64,000 nucleotides of DNA, taken from Luteimonas sp. JM171. GTDB lineage: Bacteria > Pseudomonadota > Gammaproteobacteria > Xanthomonadales > Xanthomonadaceae. The notes below the pieces were generated by a model, which worked only from the letters and a program-made list of their open reading frames with translations, made no database searches and was not told the DNA's origin. Of this stretch, positions 53,381 to 62,411 are shown in pieces. The stretch spans positions 1,454,873-1,518,872 of the forward strand of contig NZ_CP017074.1 of the NCBI RefSeq assembly GCF_001717465.1, read 5' to 3'. Position 1 is the first letter of the stretch. Every line of letters starts with the position of its first letter. The position numbers were made by a program, and so were the translations under genes.

Positions 53381-53409
53381 TTGCGGCGAATTCCCGGTGC
53401 CTGTATCAT
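53381..53409 (+). promoter_or_regulatory. rplM-rpsI promoter
   Basis: -35 TTGCGG (53381-53386), 17-nt spacer, -10 TATCAT (53404-53409). Leader to the rplM ATG is about 95 nt. Confidence 0.6.
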
Positions 53410-53510
53410 TTCGCCTCTTGCGCTCCGCGCTTTGACAACGCGTGGTGAAGTTCCGCCGGCCGCAGCGGCCCGCGCAACCAGCCCGACCATCCACCGAATC
53501 GAGTTCCCTC

Positions 53511-53939
53511 ATGAAGACTTTCAGCGCCAAGGCCGAAACCGTACAGCGTGACTGGTACGTGGTCGACGCCACCGGCAAGACCCTGGGCCGTCTCTCCAGC
53601 GAGATCGCCCGCCGCCTGCGCGGCAAGCACAAGCCCGTCTACACCCCGCACGTGGACACCGGCGACTACATCGTCGTGGTCAACGCGGAGAAGGTGGCCG
53701 TCACCGGCAACAAGCTGGCCGACAAGAAGTACCACCGCTTCACCGGCTACATCGGCAACCTCAAGACCGAGACCCTGGGCCAGGCGCTGGAGCGCCACCC
53801 CGAGCGCGTGATCGAGACCGCGGTCAAGGGCATGCTGCCCAAGAACCCGCTCGGACGCGCCATGTACCGCAAGCTCAAGGTCTACGCCGGCCCCGAGCAC
53901 CCGCACGCCGCCCAGCAGCCGCAAGTCCTGGATATCTGA
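53511..53939 (+). CDS. rplM: 50S ribosomal protein L13
   Basis: 142 residues, exactly the bacterial length. Motifs: [56 protein letters not shown] and [20 protein letters not shown]. Its stop is separated from rpsI by one base. The pair is the usual rplM-rpsI operon. Confidence 0.99.
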   Translation: MKTFSAKAETVQRDWYVVDATGKTLGRLSSEIARRLRGKHKPVYTPHVDTGDYIVVVNAEKVAVTGNKLADKKYHRFTGYIGNLKTETLGQALERHPERVIETAVKGMLPKNPLGRAMYRKLKVYAGPEHPHAAQQPQVLDI

Positions 53940-53940
53940 T

Positions 53941-54333
53941 ATGTCGACCACGCACAACTACGGCACTGGCCGTCGCAAATCCTCCGTCGCCCGCGTGTTC
54001 CTGCGCAAGGGCAGCGGCAACATCAACGTCAACGGTCGTCCGCTGGACGAGTTCTTCGGCCGCGAGACCGCGCGCATGATCGTGCGCCAGCCCCTCGAGC
54101 TGACCCAGAACACCGACAAGTTCGACATCACCGTCACCACCACCGGCGGCGGCACCACCGGCCAGGCCGGCGCCATCCGCCTGGGCATCGCCCGCGCGCT
54201 GGTGGACTACGACGAGTCGCTGAAGGGCGAGCTGCGCAAGGCCGGGTTCATGACCCGCGACGCGCGCGAGGTGGAGCGCAAGAAGGTCGGCCTGCACGGC
54301 GCCCGCCGCGCGACCCAGTTCTCCAAGCGCTAA
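53941..54333 (+). CDS. rpsI: 30S ribosomal protein S9
   Basis: 130 residues, ending with the conserved QFSKR tail that reaches the ribosomal P site. The N terminus has [21 protein letters not shown], and the middle [19 protein letters not shown]. Cotranscribed with rplM. Confidence 0.99.
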   Translation: MSTTHNYGTGRRKSSVARVFLRKGSGNINVNGRPLDEFFGRETARMIVRQPLELTQNTDKFDITVTTTGGGTTGQAGAIRLGIARALVDYDESLKGELRKAGFMTRDAREVERKKVGLHGARRATQFSKR

Positions 54334-54374
54334 GCCGCTTCACGGCCTGGTTGCCCGCGCGGTGGCATCAACTG

Positions 54375-54403
54375 CGGACAACCGGCGCCGACGGCGTTAC
54401 AAT
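54375..54403 (+). promoter_or_regulatory. tRNA-Gln promoter
   Basis: -35 CGGACA (54375-54380), 17-nt spacer, -10 TACAAT (54398-54403); the tRNA begins 10 nt after the -10. Confidence 0.6.
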
Positions 54404-54412
54404 TTGCTCCAT

Positions 54413-54487
54413 AGCCCCGTAGCCAAGTGGTAAGGCATCTGACTCTGACTCAGACATTCGGTGGTTCGAATCCATCCGGGGCTGCCA
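54413..54487 (+). tRNA. tRNA-Gln (CTG anticodon)
   Basis: 75 nt with acceptor stem AGCCCCG/CGGGGCT, discriminator G and encoded CCA. The anticodon stem TCTGA/TCAGA closes the loop CTCTGAC, giving anticodon CTG (reads CAG). T-arm GTTCGAATC. A strong terminator follows. Confidence 0.96.
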
Positions 54488-54496
54488 TACAGCCGA

Positions 54497-54528
54497 AAAG
54501 ACCCGCCTCTCCAGGCGGGTCTTTTTTT
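54497..54528 (+). terminator. Rho-independent terminator after tRNA-Gln
   Basis: Stem GACCCGCCT / AGGCGGGTC with a 4-nt loop and TTTTTTT tail. Confidence 0.93.
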
Positions 54529-54537
54529 GCGCGCGCG

Positions 54538-54543
54538 TAGAAT
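54538..54543 (+). promoter_or_regulatory. Putative -10 box (TAGAAT), leaderless, 2OG-Fe dioxygenase gene
   Basis: TAGAAT starts exactly 12 nt before the ATG at 54550, just after the tRNA terminator. Confidence 0.5.
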
Positions 54544-54549
54544 CCGCCC

Positions 54550-55284
54550 ATGGCTCCCATGTTCCCCCCACCCACGATCCCTCCGGCCGAGGTGCCCGCC
54601 GCGATGCGCAGGCAGGGCTTCGCCGTGCTGGCCCCGGCCGATGTCGCCGCGCTGTGCGGTTGCAGCCTCGACCAGCTCGATGCCCTGGGCGAGAGCTGGG
54701 ACCGGCTGCCCCCCGATACCTACCTGCGTGACGGTGGACGCTACCGGCGCCGGCGCCATTCCTGCTTCATCGCCGATGGCGAGGGCCTGCGCCAGGTGCC
54801 GCACCGCGCCCACTGGCAGCCGCGCGAATACAACGCCCTGCACGGCGGGATGCGGCGCTGGTTCGAGCCGGTGGAGCCGGAGATCACCGGGCAGCCAGGC
54901 TGGAATGCGCTGCTGGCCGGGCTCACCCGGCTCTGGTCATCGCTGCGCGCGGCGCCCCGGTGGCACATCGAGGCGCACCAGTTCCGCATCGACACCTCCG
55001 ACGGCATCGGCCGGCCCACGCCCGAGGGCGCGCACCGCGACGGCGTGGACTACGTGGCGGTGCTGATGGTGGAGCGCGAGGCCATCAAGGGTGGCGAAAC
55101 CCGGGTGTTCCAGGCCGATGGTCCGGACGGCCAGCGCTTCACCCTGGATGCGCCCTGGAGCCTGCTTCTGCTCGATGATGCCCGGGTGATCCACGAATCC
55201 ACCCCGATCCAGCCGGTGTCCGGCCACGGCCACCGCGACACCCTGGTGCTGACCTGGCGGGCGGAAGGATTCCTCGGGGACTAG
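54550..55284 (+). CDS. 2OG-Fe dioxygenase family protein
   Basis: 244 residues. The iron-binding pattern of the 2OG-Fe dioxygenase family (PF10014-like) is visible: GAHRDGVDYVAVLMVER (HxD), GGETRVFQADG, and a distal histidine in DDARVIHESTPI with arginine in HRDTLVLTWRA. Relatives hydroxylate free amino acids; substrate here unknown. Start is leaderless-like. The stop overlaps the fahA -10 box. Confidence 0.83.
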   Translation: MAPMFPPPTIPPAEVPAAMRRQGFAVLAPADVAALCGCSLDQLDALGESWDRLPPDTYLRDGGRYRRRRHSCFIADGEGLRQVPHRAHWQPREYNALHGGMRRWFEPVEPEITGQPGWNALLAGLTRLWSSLRAAPRWHIEAHQFRIDTSDGIGRPTPEGAHRDGVDYVAVLMVEREAIKGGETRVFQADGPDGQRFTLDAPWSLLLLDDARVIHESTPIQPVSGHGHRDTLVLTWRAEGFLGD

Positions 55285-55287
55285 AAT
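55282..55287 (+). promoter_or_regulatory. Putative -10 box (TAGAAT) for fahA
   Basis: Overlaps the stop codon of the 2OG-Fe dioxygenase gene. A GGAGG ribosome-binding site and the fahA ATG (55318) follow. Confidence 0.45.
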
Positions 55288-55317
55288 GGGCGGTTCACGT
55301 TTTTTGCTGGAGGCGGG

Positions 55318-56307
55318 ATGAAGCTGGGTTCCCTGAAGGAAGGCGGCCGCGACGGCACGCTGGTGGTGGTTTCGCGAGACCTGTCGCGCGCGGTGCGGGC
55401 TGAGGGCATTGCCCCCACCATGCAGCAGGCGCTGGAGGACTGGTCCAACACCGCGCCCCGGCTCAATGCCCTGGCGCAATCGCTCGAGGCCGGCCAGGCC
55501 GAAGGCGCGTTCGACCTGGACATGGCGGAGCTGGCATCGCCGCTGCCGCGGGCCTATGAGTTCCTCGACGGCAGCGCCTACCTGCCGCACGTCGAGCGCG
55601 TGCGCCGGGCCCGCGGGGCCGAGGTGCCGGAGAGCTTCTACACCGATCCGCTGATGTACCAGGCCACCAGCGCCGGCTTCCTGGGCCCGCGCGATCCGGT
55701 CCGGGTGCCCAGCGAGGAGTTCGGCATCGACCTGGAGGCCGAGCTGGTGGTGATCACCGACGACGTCCCGATGGCGGCCTCCCCGGACCAGTGCGCGGGC
55801 CATATCCAGCTGATCGGCCTGGTCAACGACGTCAGCCTGCGCAACCTCATCCCGGGCGAGCTGGCCAAGGGCTTCGGCTTCCTGCAGTCCAAGCCGCGCT
55901 CGGCGCTGAGCCCGGTGTTCGTCACGCCCGACGAGCTGGGCGATGCCTGGCGCGGCAACAAGGTCCATCTGCCGCTGCTCACCCACGTCAACGGCGAATG
56001 GTTCGGCGCGCCCGAGGCGGGCGTGGACATGCAGTTCGATTTCGCCCAGCTGGTGGCCCATGCGGCCCGCACCCGGCCGCTGTCGGCCGGCACCATCGTG
56101 GGCTCGGGCACCATCGCCAACGAGGACACCAGCAAGGGCGCCTCGTGCTTTGCCGAGAAGCGCACGGTTGAAGCGCTCGAGCACGGCAAGCCGATCACCC
56201 CGTTCCTGTCGTTCGGCGACAGCGTGCGGATCGAGATGCTCGATGCCGATGGCAAGTCGATCTTCGGCGCCATCGAGCAGCGCATCGAGCAGTACCAGGC
56301 GCCCTGA
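55318..56307 (+). CDS. fahA: Fumarylacetoacetase (FAH family)
   Basis: 329 residues. It cleaves fumarylacetoacetate to fumarate and acetoacetate, the last step of tyrosine breakdown. The FAH fold and metal site are marked by FGIDLEAELVVITDD, GHIQLIGLVNDVSLRN, KPRSALSPVFVTPDELG and GSGTIANEDTSKGASC, with TPFLSFGDSVRIEML near the C terminus. The gene is followed by maiA, 103 nt downstream. The partners hppD and hmgA are 25 kb away. Confidence 0.93.
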   Translation: MKLGSLKEGGRDGTLVVVSRDLSRAVRAEGIAPTMQQALEDWSNTAPRLNALAQSLEAGQAEGAFDLDMAELASPLPRAYEFLDGSAYLPHVERVRRARGAEVPESFYTDPLMYQATSAGFLGPRDPVRVPSEEFGIDLEAELVVITDDVPMAASPDQCAGHIQLIGLVNDVSLRNLIPGELAKGFGFLQSKPRSALSPVFVTPDELGDAWRGNKVHLPLLTHVNGEWFGAPEAGVDMQFDFAQLVAHAARTRPLSAGTIVGSGTIANEDTSKGASCFAEKRTVEALEHGKPITPFLSFGDSVRIEMLDADGKSIFGAIEQRIEQYQAP

Positions 56308-56367
56308 ACCGGGCCGGGCGGGCGCGCCGCCGCGACCGGCGGTCGTGCCCGCGCCGCGCTGCGCGGG

Positions 56368-56373
56368 TAAGCT
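56368..56373 (+). promoter_or_regulatory. Possible -10 box (TAAGCT) before maiA mini-ORF
   Basis: TAAGCT lies 11 nt before an ATG (56379) that starts an 11-codon mini-ORF ending over the maiA start. Confidence 0.25.
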
Positions 56374-56410
56374 GGCGCATGGTGCAGGACGCGCCCAAGG
56401 GGAGGCCAAC

Positions 56411-57073
56411 ATGACGGAACCGCTCACGCTCTATTCCTACTGGCGCTCCAGCGCCGCCTACCGCGTGCGCATCGGCCTCAACCTCAAGGGCCTGCAGTAC
56501 CGCACCGTGCCCGTGCACCTGGTGCGCAACGGCGGCGAGCAGCATGCCCCCGATTACGCCGCGGCCAACCCGCAGAAGCTGGTGCCGATGCTCGAGCACG
56601 GCCAGCGCCGGATGCGCCAGTCGCTGGCGATCCTGGAATACGTGGACGAGGTGTGGCCCGATCCGCCGCTGTTGCCCGGCACGGCGCGCCGCCGGCAGCG
56701 GGTGCGCGAACTCGCCCAGGTGGTGGCGGCCGACATCCACCCGCTCAACAACCTGCGGGTGATGCGGTTCTTCGACCAGGAGTGGAACGTGCCCCAGCCC
56801 GAGCGCGACGGCTGGATGCGGCACTGGATGATGGAAGGCTTCGCCGCGCTGGAGGCGCTGGTGGCCGACAGCCCCTGCACCGGCGAGTTCTGCGAGGGCG
56901 ACACGCCTACCCTGGCCGACTGCTGCCTGGTGCCGCAGCTCTACAATGCGCGGCGCTTCGGCACCGACCTGGCGCCGTATCCCACCCTGCGCAGGATCGA
57001 GGCCGCCTGCCTCGCACTGCCGGAATTCGACGCCGCCCGGCCCGAGAACCAGCCCGACGCGCCGCAGGCCTGA
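56411..57073 (+). CDS. maiA: Maleylacetoacetate isomerase
   Basis: 220 residues, zeta-class glutathione S-transferase fold. The N-terminal active-site motif SYWRSSAAYRVRIGLNLKG carries the Ser-Ser pair; QSLAILEYVDEVWP is the glutathione-binding loop. It isomerises maleylacetoacetate to fumarylacetoacetate. ATG 56411 has a GGGGAGG ribosome-binding site. An upstream mini-ORF (56379-56414) ends over the ATG (ATGA). Confidence 0.93.
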   Translation: MTEPLTLYSYWRSSAAYRVRIGLNLKGLQYRTVPVHLVRNGGEQHAPDYAAANPQKLVPMLEHGQRRMRQSLAILEYVDEVWPDPPLLPGTARRRQRVRELAQVVAADIHPLNNLRVMRFFDQEWNVPQPERDGWMRHWMMEGFAALEALVADSPCTGEFCEGDTPTLADCCLVPQLYNARRFGTDLAPYPTLRRIEAACLALPEFDAARPENQPDAPQA

Positions 57074-57091
57074 CCCGCCGCGCCCGCGCCG

Positions 57092-58213
57092 CTAACCGTG
57101 GTGTTCCTCCGCCGGCGCGAACACGTCGGCGTAGGGATCGTGCGCGCCGGTGCCGCCCTCCGAGAGCCGGAACTTGAGCGCCAGGCCATCGCGCGAGTCC
57201 GCCGCCCGCAGCGCTTCTTCGCGCTCGATCCGCCCTTCCTTGTAGAGCCGGAACAGGCACTGGTCGAAGCTCTCCATGCCTTCCTCCAGCGATTCCTCCA
57301 TCGCCTGCTTGATCTCGTGCACGTGGCCGCGGCGGAGCAGGTCGCGGATCATCGGCGTGTTGATCAGCACCTCGGTAGCCGGCATCCGGCGCCCGTCCTT
57401 GCCGGTCACCAGGCGCTGGCTGACCACCGAGCGCAGGTTGAGGGCCAGGTTCATCAGCACGTTCTTGTGCGCGGACTCCGGGAAGAAGTTGAGGATGCGC
57501 TCGATGGTCTGGTCGGCGTTGTTGGAGTGCAGGGTGGCCAGGCAGATGTGGCCCGTCTCCGCGAACGAGATGGCCGCCTCCATCGTCTCCGCGTCCAGGA
57601 TCTCGCCGATCAGGATCACGTCCGGCGCCTCGCGCATCGCGTTCTTGAGCGCGTTGCGGAAGCTGTGGGTATCCAGCCCCACCTCGCGCTGGTTGACGAT
57701 CGACTTCTTGTGCTTGTGCAGGTATTCGATCGGGTCCTCGATGGTGAGGATGTGCCCGGGCACGTTGGAGTTGCGGTAGTCGATCATCGAGGCCAGCGTG
57801 GTGGACTTGCCCGAGCCGGTGGAACCCACGATCAGCACCAGCCCGCGCGGGGCCATGATGATCTCCTTGAGCACCTGCGGCAGCTGCAGCTCCTCGATGG
57901 AGGGGATGACGCTGCGGATGGCACGGATCACCATCCCCACCTCGCCGCGCTGCTGGAACACATTCACCCGGAAGCGCCCCGAGTCGGGCAGCGAAAGGGC
58001 CATGTTGAGCTCCAGGTCGCGCTCGAACACGGGCACCTGGCCCTCGTCCATCAGCGAATAGGCGATCTTCTTGACCATGCCCGCCGGCAGGCTGGTGTTG
58101 CCGAGCGGCTGCAGCTGGCCCTCGACCTTGATGTGCACCGGCGCGCCCGTGGTCAGGAACATGTCCGACGCGTTCTTTTCCGTCATCAGCTTCAGGAAAT
58201 AGCCGATGTCCAT
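57092..58213 (-). CDS. pilU: Type IV pilus retraction ATPase PilU
   Basis: 373 residues. Walker A VGSTGSGKST, Walker B/Asp box IEDPIEYLHKHKKS, DVILIGEILDAETMEAAI, and ATLHSNNADQTIERILNFFPES place it in the PilT/PilU family; the N terminus MDIGYFLKLMTEKNASDMF and the KHKKSIVNQREVG stretch favour PilU. It powers pilus retraction with PilT. pilT is not next to it in this window, whereas the two are usually adjacent. The long frame upstream was rejected as a shadow; ATG 58213 matches the family start. Confidence 0.92.
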   Translation of the reverse strand: MDIGYFLKLMTEKNASDMFLTTGAPVHIKVEGQLQPLGNTSLPAGMVKKIAYSLMDEGQVPVFERDLELNMALSLPDSGRFRVNVFQQRGEVGMVIRAIRSVIPSIEELQLPQVLKEIIMAPRGLVLIVGSTGSGKSTTLASMIDYRNSNVPGHILTIEDPIEYLHKHKKSIVNQREVGLDTHSFRNALKNAMREAPDVILIGEILDAETMEAAISFAETGHICLATLHSNNADQTIERILNFFPESAHKNVLMNLALNLRSVVSQRLVTGKDGRRMPATEVLINTPMIRDLLRRGHVHEIKQAMEESLEEGMESFDQCLFRLYKEGRIEREEALRAADSRDGLALKFRLSEGGTGAHDPYADVFAPAEEHHG

Positions 58214-58304
58214 GAACAGACCCCCTCGTTTGGGCAACCGGTCGTTGCGATCCGGCGCCCCGCTACCGACAATGGCCGCCTGTTCCCCGAATATGCGGCC
58301 GCCA

Positions 58305-58685
58305 ATGCACCCTAGCATTGCACAATTGCAAAGGATCCTGCAGGCCTCGGCGCTCGGTATCGTGCTGGCGCTCACAGCCTGCGCAAGCACCCCTCCGCCG
58401 ACCGCAGAACTCTCCGCCGCCCAGCAGGCGGTGGCCCGCGCGTCCGACGCCGACGCCGACCAGTACGCCAGCGCCGACATCGAGCGCGCCCGCGCGCTGC
58501 TTGCACAGGCCCAGTCGGCCATGGCCTCGGGCAGCCAGCGCGACGCCCGCACCGCCGCGATCGCCGCCGCCGCCGCCGCCGACCTGGCCCGGGCCCGCAG
58601 CCGCGAGGCGGTGGCCAATACCGAACTCGCCCAGCGCAGGGCCCAGGTCTCGCGCCTGCGCGAACAGCTGGGGATGGACCGATGA
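58305..58685 (+). CDS. DUF4398-like lipoprotein
   Basis: 126 residues. A signal peptide with lipobox (LALTAC, Cys near residue 26) is followed by an Ala-rich helical region (QQAVARASDADADQYASADI, ARALLAQAQSAM). This matches DUF4398-type lipoproteins of the envelope. ATG 58305 or ATG 58293 could be the start; no strong ribosome-binding site decides. It is coupled to the next gene by a 4-nt overlap and divergent from pilU. Confidence 0.75.
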   Translation: MHPSIAQLQRILQASALGIVLALTACASTPPPTAELSAAQQAVARASDADADQYASADIERARALLAQAQSAMASGSQRDARTAAIAAAAAADLARARSREAVANTELAQRRAQVSRLREQLGMDR

Positions 58686-59278
58686 ACGTCCGCCATATCG
58701 CCCTTGCCGCCGGCCTGGCATTGGCCGCCCTTTCGGCCCCCGCGCTTGCCCAGCAGGGCAGCGGTGATCCGGACGTGGAGCGCCTCGCCCAGCGCCTGCG
58801 CGCAATCGACGCCGATCCCTCGCGCAACAACTTCGCCAACTTCGAGCGCCTGCAGGCCCGCCAGGCCCTGGAGGCGCTCGAAGCGGCCCGTTCCAGCCAG
58901 CGCGACGCCGCCCTGCAGGTGGCGCAGTGGCGGGTGGAAACGGCCGAGATCGCCGTCAATACGGAGGTCATCCGCCGCGAGATCGACCAGCTCGATCGGG
59001 ACCGCGCCGACCTGATGGTGGAAGCCAGCCGCCAGGAAGCCGCCCGCGCCCGCGCCGAAGCCGAGCGCCTGCGCGTGCAGGCCCAGATCCAGGCCGAGGA
59101 GGCCGAGCGGCTTCGCCTGGCCGCCGAAGCCGAGCACGGCGCCCGCCAGGAGGTGGAAGGCGTGCTCGAGGGCGTGGCCAGCGACCAGGCAGCCAAGCTC
59201 CGCGCCGCCCGCGCCCGCCAAGCCGAACTCGAGCGCCGCGAGGCCGAGCTGCTGCGCAGCCTCGAAGAAGAGGACTGA
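58682..59278 (+). CDS. Secreted coiled-coil protein
   Basis: 198 residues. Signal peptide (IALAAGLALAALSAPALAQQ, cleavage after ALA), then a long charged alpha-helical region with heptad-like patterns (EASRQEAARARAEAERLRVQ, QAEEAERLRLAAEAE). It follows the DUF4398-like lipoprotein with ATGA overlap and probably forms a periplasmic partner with it. No domain is recognised. In related genomes such pairs stand near outer-membrane OmpA-type proteins; none is seen here. Confidence 0.75.
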   Translation: MNVRHIALAAGLALAALSAPALAQQGSGDPDVERLAQRLRAIDADPSRNNFANFERLQARQALEALEAARSSQRDAALQVAQWRVETAEIAVNTEVIRREIDQLDRDRADLMVEASRQEAARARAEAERLRVQAQIQAEEAERLRLAAEAEHGARQEVEGVLEGVASDQAAKLRAARARQAELERREAELLRSLEEED

Positions 59279-59281
59279 CGC

Positions 59282-59287
59282 TAAAAT
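59282..59287 (+). promoter_or_regulatory. Putative -10 box (TAAAAT) for the 59.3-59.7 kb transcript
   Basis: TAAAAT directly after the coiled-coil gene stop. It would start a transcript of about 370 nt ending in the terminator at 59625-59660. Confidence 0.3.
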
Positions 59288-59293
59288 CCCGTT

Positions 59294-59660
59294 AAATCAA
59301 CGGCTTGGCGCCGATTTCAGTAGCCCGAGCCGCAGGCTGGCGGCGCATTTTCACGCCCGCCGTCGCATTCATTTCCGGGCGTCATCGCGGTGTCATGCGG
59401 TTGTGGCTGGCAGGCTTGCCCCCCTTCGCCGGGAGGAGTAGGGTCGATCTGCGGGCGGTGCATTTTTGTCCAGCCGCTCCGCCCGCGGAGGGCCGAAAGC
59501 GATGATCCAGGCAAGCCACCCCGAACAGCACGCGACCGGCAACGGATCCCGCGGTGATGTTCAGGAAAGGGTGGCGTTCACGGAGCTCATCACCGGCCCG
59601 GCATTTTCGTTCCTCCCCCTCCAGCGCCCCGTGCCTCCCGCAGGCCGGGGCGTTTTGTTT
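59294..59660 (+). ncRNA. Candidate non-coding transcript or leader upstream of the YdcH gene
   Basis: A 405-nt gap with no acceptable gene carries a TAAAAT box at its start and a rho-independent terminator at its end, only 24 nt before the next ORF. A C-rich stretch (TCCTCCCCCTCC, 59611-59622) just before the terminator could pair with GGAGG-type sites. Either an independent small RNA or an attenuator for the YdcH-like gene would explain the terminator position. Confidence 0.35.
59625..59660 (+). terminator. Rho-independent terminator upstream of the YdcH gene
   Basis: Stem CGCCCCG / CGGGGCG with a 14-nt loop that contains a smaller GCCTCCCGCAGGC pairing, followed by TTTTGTTT. It stands in front of a gene rather than after one. 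Confidence 0.7.
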
Positions 59661-59683
59661 GTCCAGACCTGAAGGAGGTTTTC

Positions 59684-59899
59684 ATGTTCGAAGGGCAACA
59701 GTCGCAGCTTGAAGACGTGATGCAGTCCAACCCCGAGTTCCGCCGCCTGTACCAGCACCACAAGAAACTCGACAAGAAGGTGATGGACGCCGAACTCGGC
59801 GTGCTGCCGGTGGACGATGTGACCCTGAGCCAGATGAAGCGCGAGAAGCTCGCCGCCAAGGACCGCCTGGCCAGAATGTACGAGACCCTGGAGCACTGA
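59684..59899 (+). CDS. YdcH family protein (DUF465)
   Basis: 71 residues, the usual length. A single helical hairpin with the family pattern: SNPEFRRLYQHHKKLDKKVMDAE followed by LSQMKREKLAAKDRLARMYE. Function is not known for the family. AAGGAGG ribosome-binding site 8 nt before the ATG. Directly preceded by a terminator, so its own transcription may be attenuated or start from readthrough. Confidence 0.9.
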   Translation: MFEGQQSQLEDVMQSNPEFRRLYQHHKKLDKKVMDAELGVLPVDDVTLSQMKREKLAAKDRLARMYETLEH

Positions 59900-60018
59900 C
59901 GCTCCGCGATCGACCATCCGCGGGCGGTGGCGGCTTCCTCCTCGTCGGCCGCCGCCGTCCGCGCCCCCGGCATGGCGCGATGCGATAATCCGGCGTCACA
60001 TCCACGACGCGGCCCGCC

Positions 60019-61398
<1,380 letters not shown>

Positions 61399-61428
61399 AC
61401 CGGGGGTTCACCCGCCGCCGGGATCGCT

Positions 61429-62109
61429 TCAGCGCGTCCAGGAACTCAACGTCATCCGGATCGTCTCGCGCGACCCTTCCATCTGCGTCAGGCGCACCGG
61501 CGCGGGGATGTTGTCCGCCACCCAGATCGTGGTCGTCTTCCCCGTGCGCGCCTGCACGTAGCGGGTGGCCTGCACCGGCTGCCCGGCCACGGTGATGGTT
61601 TCGGTGCCGGACCGCCGGAAGCTCGTCGGCCGCGCCTTCCCGTTCTCCAGCACCCGGTACTCGGCCGGCCGCCCGGCCTTGTGGTCGCGCACCAGGGCCA
61701 GCTGCGCCAGCAGCGCATCCATGTCGCCGCGCTGCAGTTCCACCGGGCCGGCCCGCTTGGGCTTCACATCGCCGGTCCAGCGCGCCTGCCGGTCCTGCCA
61801 GGCATAGCGGGTGGTGATCGCCCGCGAGCCGCCCGGGTAGTGCATCCGATCGCTCCCGCCCAGCGGCACCAGGTATGGCCCCCGCTCCATGAACACTGTC
61901 GCCTGGCTCATCGAGGCCACCGCATTGCCCACCGTGAGCTGGTACATCCAGTTGTTGCCGCTGGGCTGCAGGCGGAGCTGGGCGCTGGCGGGGATGTTGC
62001 GGTAGCGGACGGAGTAGTCGGCCTTGAAGGGGGCGAGGGCGGCGTGGGCGGGGGAGGCGAGCAGCCCCACGAGCAGCGACAGTGCAGCGAGGAGGAAAAG
62101 GCGGTTCAT
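61429..62109 (-). CDS. Secreted DUF3108 protein
   Basis: 226 residues with a signal peptide at 1-24 (LFLLAALSLLVGLLASPAHAA). The mature part matches the DUF3108 pattern: YSVRYRNIPASAQLRLQPSGNNW, WTGDVKPKRAGPVELQRGDMDALLAQLALV and TTTIWVADNIPAPVRLTQME. A beta-sandwich of unknown role in the envelope. It is convergent with the CBS gene (30-nt gap). Confidence 0.85.
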   Translation of the reverse strand: MNRLFLLAALSLLVGLLASPAHAALAPFKADYSVRYRNIPASAQLRLQPSGNNWMYQLTVGNAVASMSQATVFMERGPYLVPLGGSDRMHYPGGSRAITTRYAWQDRQARWTGDVKPKRAGPVELQRGDMDALLAQLALVRDHKAGRPAEYRVLENGKARPTSFRRSGTETITVAGQPVQATRYVQARTGKTTTIWVADNIPAPVRLTQMEGSRETIRMTLSSWTR

Positions 62110-62411
62110 GGTGATTCCGGAAGGGTGGCGGAAAAAATCCAGCGGAACTTTACTTGAGGGTTGGTGAATGCGGGAGGAGGCTCGAGCCATGGGTGCCAGT
62201 GCCGGGGTCTCGCGTGCCCAGCGACGATTGGAAAGGTTCGGCGAAAGGCGGCAACAACGCGGATTCCGCACCCTTGAACGGGCTGGGCCAAGCGTGCTCC
62301 CAGCCGATTTCAGAGGCCGGCTCAGCCCAACCTGAATGGATGGCCGCACTGCCAGTCGTACAGGGAGCGGATGCTAGAATCCCCTGTTCGCTTTCCTCAG
62401 GACCCCCCTGC
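62110..62411. other. 302-nt gap between DUF3108 gene and metB
   Basis: No gene is found. The gap contains a GGGCTGGG / CCCAGCC hairpin (62281-62303 region), a GGCGGCAACAAC stretch and, near metB, a TAGAAT -10 box. I looked for SAM-I, SAM-II and cobalamin riboswitch cores and did not find them. Confidence 0.5.
62375..62380 (+). promoter_or_regulatory. Putative -10 box (TAGAAT) for metB
   Basis: TAGAAT 37 nt before the metB ATG; predicted leader of about 25 nt. The -35 is poor. Confidence 0.45.

Noticed and set aside
57092..59221. A 709-codon frame extending pilU upstream
   Set aside because: The extension is antisense to two envelope-protein genes; the family start is at 58213.
62110..62411. 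A SAM riboswitch before metB
   Set aside because: A GGCGGCAAC stretch resembles part of SAM-I, but the P1/k-turn elements are missing, and the TAGAAT box lies downstream of it, so it would not be in the mRNA.
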